A stretch of DNA of 48,793 nucleotides from Trueperaceae bacterium (GTDB taxonomy: Bacteria > Deinococcota > Deinococci > Deinococcales > Trueperaceae), in contig JACFNR010000006.1 of the NCBI GenBank assembly GCA_019454765.1, positions 49,911 through 98,703 on the forward strand, read 5' to 3'. Positions 47,568 through 48,793 of this stretch are shown here, piece by piece. Each line of letters opens with the position of its first letter. Position 1 is the stretch's first letter. The position numbers were made by a program, and so were the translations under genes. A model generated the notes under the pieces. It did no database searches, had not been told where the DNA came from, and worked only from the letters and a program-made list of their open reading frames with translations.

Positions 47568-48793
47568 ATGCCGGTTTTCGAGTACAAGGTCCGTGACCGG
47601 AGCGGCAAGGTGATCGCTGGCACCACGGAGGCGATCTCCGAGCGCGACGTGGCGTCGGCGCTCAGACAGAAGGGCTACTTCGTCACCGAGATCAAGGCCC
47701 CCAAGTCGGGCCTGTCGGCCGACATCAAGCTCCCGAAGTGGCTCGACTTCGGCAGCATCCCCACCGTGCGCGACATCACCATCTTCTCGCGCCAGTTCGC
47801 CACCGTCATCAACGCCGGCCTCCCCGTCGTGCAGAGCCTCGCCATCCTGCAACGGCAGGCGCCCAAGCAGGGCCTCAAGGACGCGCTGAAGCAGGTGCGC
47901 GAGGACGTCGAGACGGGCCAGCAGCTCTCCGACGCCCTCGCCAAGCACCCGCGCCTATTCAACAAGCTCTACATCTACCTGGTGCGCGCCGGCGAGGTGT
48001 CGGGCAACCTCGACGGGATCCTCGACCGCATCGCCGCGTACATGGAGAAGCAGGCCGCGCTCAGGGGCAAGATCAAGACGGCGCTCACCTACCCGACCGT
48101 CGTCCTCGTCATAGCTCTGGCCGTGACGTGGTTCCTGCTCACCGGCATCGTCCCGCAGTTCGCACAGATCCTCGACCAACTCGGCGGCGACCTGCCCGTC
48201 ATCACCAAGGCGCTGATCGCCGTCTCCGACTTCCTCCGCTACCAGTGGTACGTGATGATCGGCCTGATCGTCGCCATCGTAGTCGGCCTCGGGCTCTTCT
48301 ACCGGACCAAGAACGGCAGGCGAGTGATGGACGGCTTCACGCTGCGCATGCCCATCGTGGGCACGCTCGTGCAGAAGAGCGCCATCGCCAGCTTCTCCAA
48401 CACGTTCGGGTTGCTGCTGCGCTCCGGCGTCAACATCATCGAGTCGATCGAGATCACCAAGGGCACGGCCGGCAACGCCATCATCGAGGACATCCTCGAC
48501 GAGACGAAGGACAACGTCCAGCGCGGCGAGCAGATCAGCACCACCCTCATCAAGTACCCGGCGGTGTTCCCGCCCATGGTCTCGTCCATGATCTCCATCG
48601 GCGAGGAGACGGGCGCCGTGGATCACATGCTCGAGAAGGTGGCCGGGTTCTACGAACGCGAGGTCGACGAGGCCGTCGACAGCCTCACGGCCGCCCTCGA
48701 GCCCATGCTCATCGTGTTCCTCGGGATCATCGTCGGCTTCATAGTGGCCGGCATGTTCCTGCCGATGTTCTCGATCATCGGGCAGTTGAGCGG
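47568..48793 (+). CDS. pilC: type IV pilus / type II secretion inner-membrane protein PilC, 3' end outside window
   Basis: A GspF/PilC protein, the polytopic platform of type IV pilus or type II secretion machines, cut by the right edge with 408 codons seen. It has two T2SSF domains (FSRQFATVINAGLPVVQSL and FSNTFGLLLRSGVNIIESIE), each followed by a Y-x-x-x-x-x-x-A-x-x-G-E-x-S/T-G-x-L-like helix (YLVRAGEVSGNLDGIL; MISIGEETGAVDHMLEKVA). Three membrane helices are predicted at about 172-195, 225-245 and 378-400. The ATG at 47568 has GGGAGG upstream. The visible part ends in MFLPMFSIIGQLSG-like sequence typical of the C-terminus, so few codons are missing. The neighbouring pilB and other pilus genes lie beyond the window. 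Confidence 0.95.
   Translation, partial: MPVFEYKVRDRSGKVIAGTTEAISERDVASALRQKGYFVTEIKAPKSGLSADIKLPKWLDFGSIPTVRDITIFSRQFATVINAGLPVVQSLAILQRQAPKQGLKDALKQVREDVETGQQLSDALAKHPRLFNKLYIYLVRAGEVSGNLDGILDRIAAYMEKQAALRGKIKTALTYPTVVLVIALAVTWFLLTGIVPQFAQILDQLGGDLPVITKALIAVSDFLRYQWYVMIGLIVAIVVGLGLFYRTKNGRRVMDGFTLRMPIVGTLVQKSAIASFSNTFGLLLRSGVNIIESIEITKGTAGNAIIEDILDETKDNVQRGEQISTTLIKYPAVFPPMVSSMISIGEETGAVDHMLEKVAGFYEREVDEAVDSLTAALEPMLIVFLGIIVGFIVAGMFLPMFSIIGQLS

Noticed and set aside
47478-48626. Minus-strand frames at the right end
   Set aside because: The plus strand here encodes PilC with two T2SSF domains and an SD; the minus-strand frames are its shadows.
1-48793. CRISPR arrays, tRNA or rRNA genes, insertion sequences, prophage or toxin-antitoxin loci
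   Set aside because: No repeat-spacer pattern, tRNA cloverleaf with T-loop consensus, transposase, terminal inverted repeats or short overlapping toxin/antitoxin pair was seen. Small RNAs cannot be excluded by eye.

Overview
This is a gene-dense, high-GC (roughly 70% by eye) bacterial chromosomal segment carrying 48 protein genes, two of them cut by the window ends. I see no rRNA, tRNA, CRISPR array, insertion sequence or prophage. Several traits point to the Deinococcota (Deinococcus-Thermus phylum), possibly the Truepera branch. These are a Rad52/DdrA-like annealing protein, a Thermus-type bL28 with a long basic insert, a DHH-CBS-CBS tRNA nucleotidyltransferase, an HflX with a long N-terminal extension, a YpdA-type thiol-disulfide reductase, and about two dozen genes whose TANNNT -10 box sits only 5-8 nt before the start codon, which predicts leaderless mRNAs. 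The phylum call is an inference from these traits; species and genus cannot be read from the sequence.

Layout. 1-2.7 kb: end of a secreted protein, DdrA-like protein, a metallophosphoesterase, and ftsE without ftsX. 2.8-9.7 kb: nucleoside hydrolase and gyrA on the minus strand, diverging from purB, a fused purC-purS, and a lipase-like hydrolase. 9.7-16.8 kb: RlmI-type methyltransferase and MalY/PatB aminotransferase diverging from an esterase preceded by a 22-codon leader ORF; fumC; then a divergent pair of secreted proteins (LolA-like, and DUF4384 plus PEGA). 16.9-22.9 kb: MobA-like nucleotidyltransferase with a CBS-like membrane protein, then tsaD, thrB, nnr and an aldo-keto reductase. 22.9-31.4 kb: methylmalonyl-CoA-mutase-like subunit, HIT protein, pyrE, rpmB followed by a zinc/manganese-type ABC transporter, hflX, a secreted orphan and a thiolase. 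31.4-36.8 kb (minus): a degenerate metallophosphoesterase, M42 peptidase, a triad-less alpha/beta hydrolase, and a nucleoside phosphorylase / hydroxyacyl-CoA dehydrogenase / enoyl-CoA hydratase operon. 36.9-48.8 kb: two overlapping Roadblock genes, DUF3467, a DsbA-like thioredoxin-fold protein, a PP2C phosphatase coupled to an NHL-domain Ser/Thr kinase, a site-2-protease-like protein with a destroyed HExxH, the tRNA nucleotidyltransferase, a membrane protein, YpdA, nth, and a pilC that lacks only its last codons.

How genes fit together. Nucleotide metabolism recurs (purB, purCS, pyrE, nucleoside hydrolase, nucleoside phosphorylase), as does acyl-CoA metabolism (thiolase, enoyl-CoA hydratase, hydroxyacyl-CoA dehydrogenase, mutase). 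Genome maintenance is represented by gyrA, nth and the DdrA-like gene. A signalling and envelope block (Roadblock pair, PP2C, kinase, S2P-like, pilC) lies at the right.

The most notable observations are: (i) the pervasive leaderless promoter layout, including two cases where the -10 box begins with the stop codon of the upstream gene; (ii) a PurC-PurS fusion; (iii) three fold-intact enzymes within 11 kb that have lost catalytic residues (alpha/beta hydrolase, site-2 protease, metallophosphoesterase); (iv) a probable AUC start codon in hflX; and (v) a cysteine-poor L28 in an operon with a zinc-type transporter. No intergenic stretch exceeds about 265 bp.
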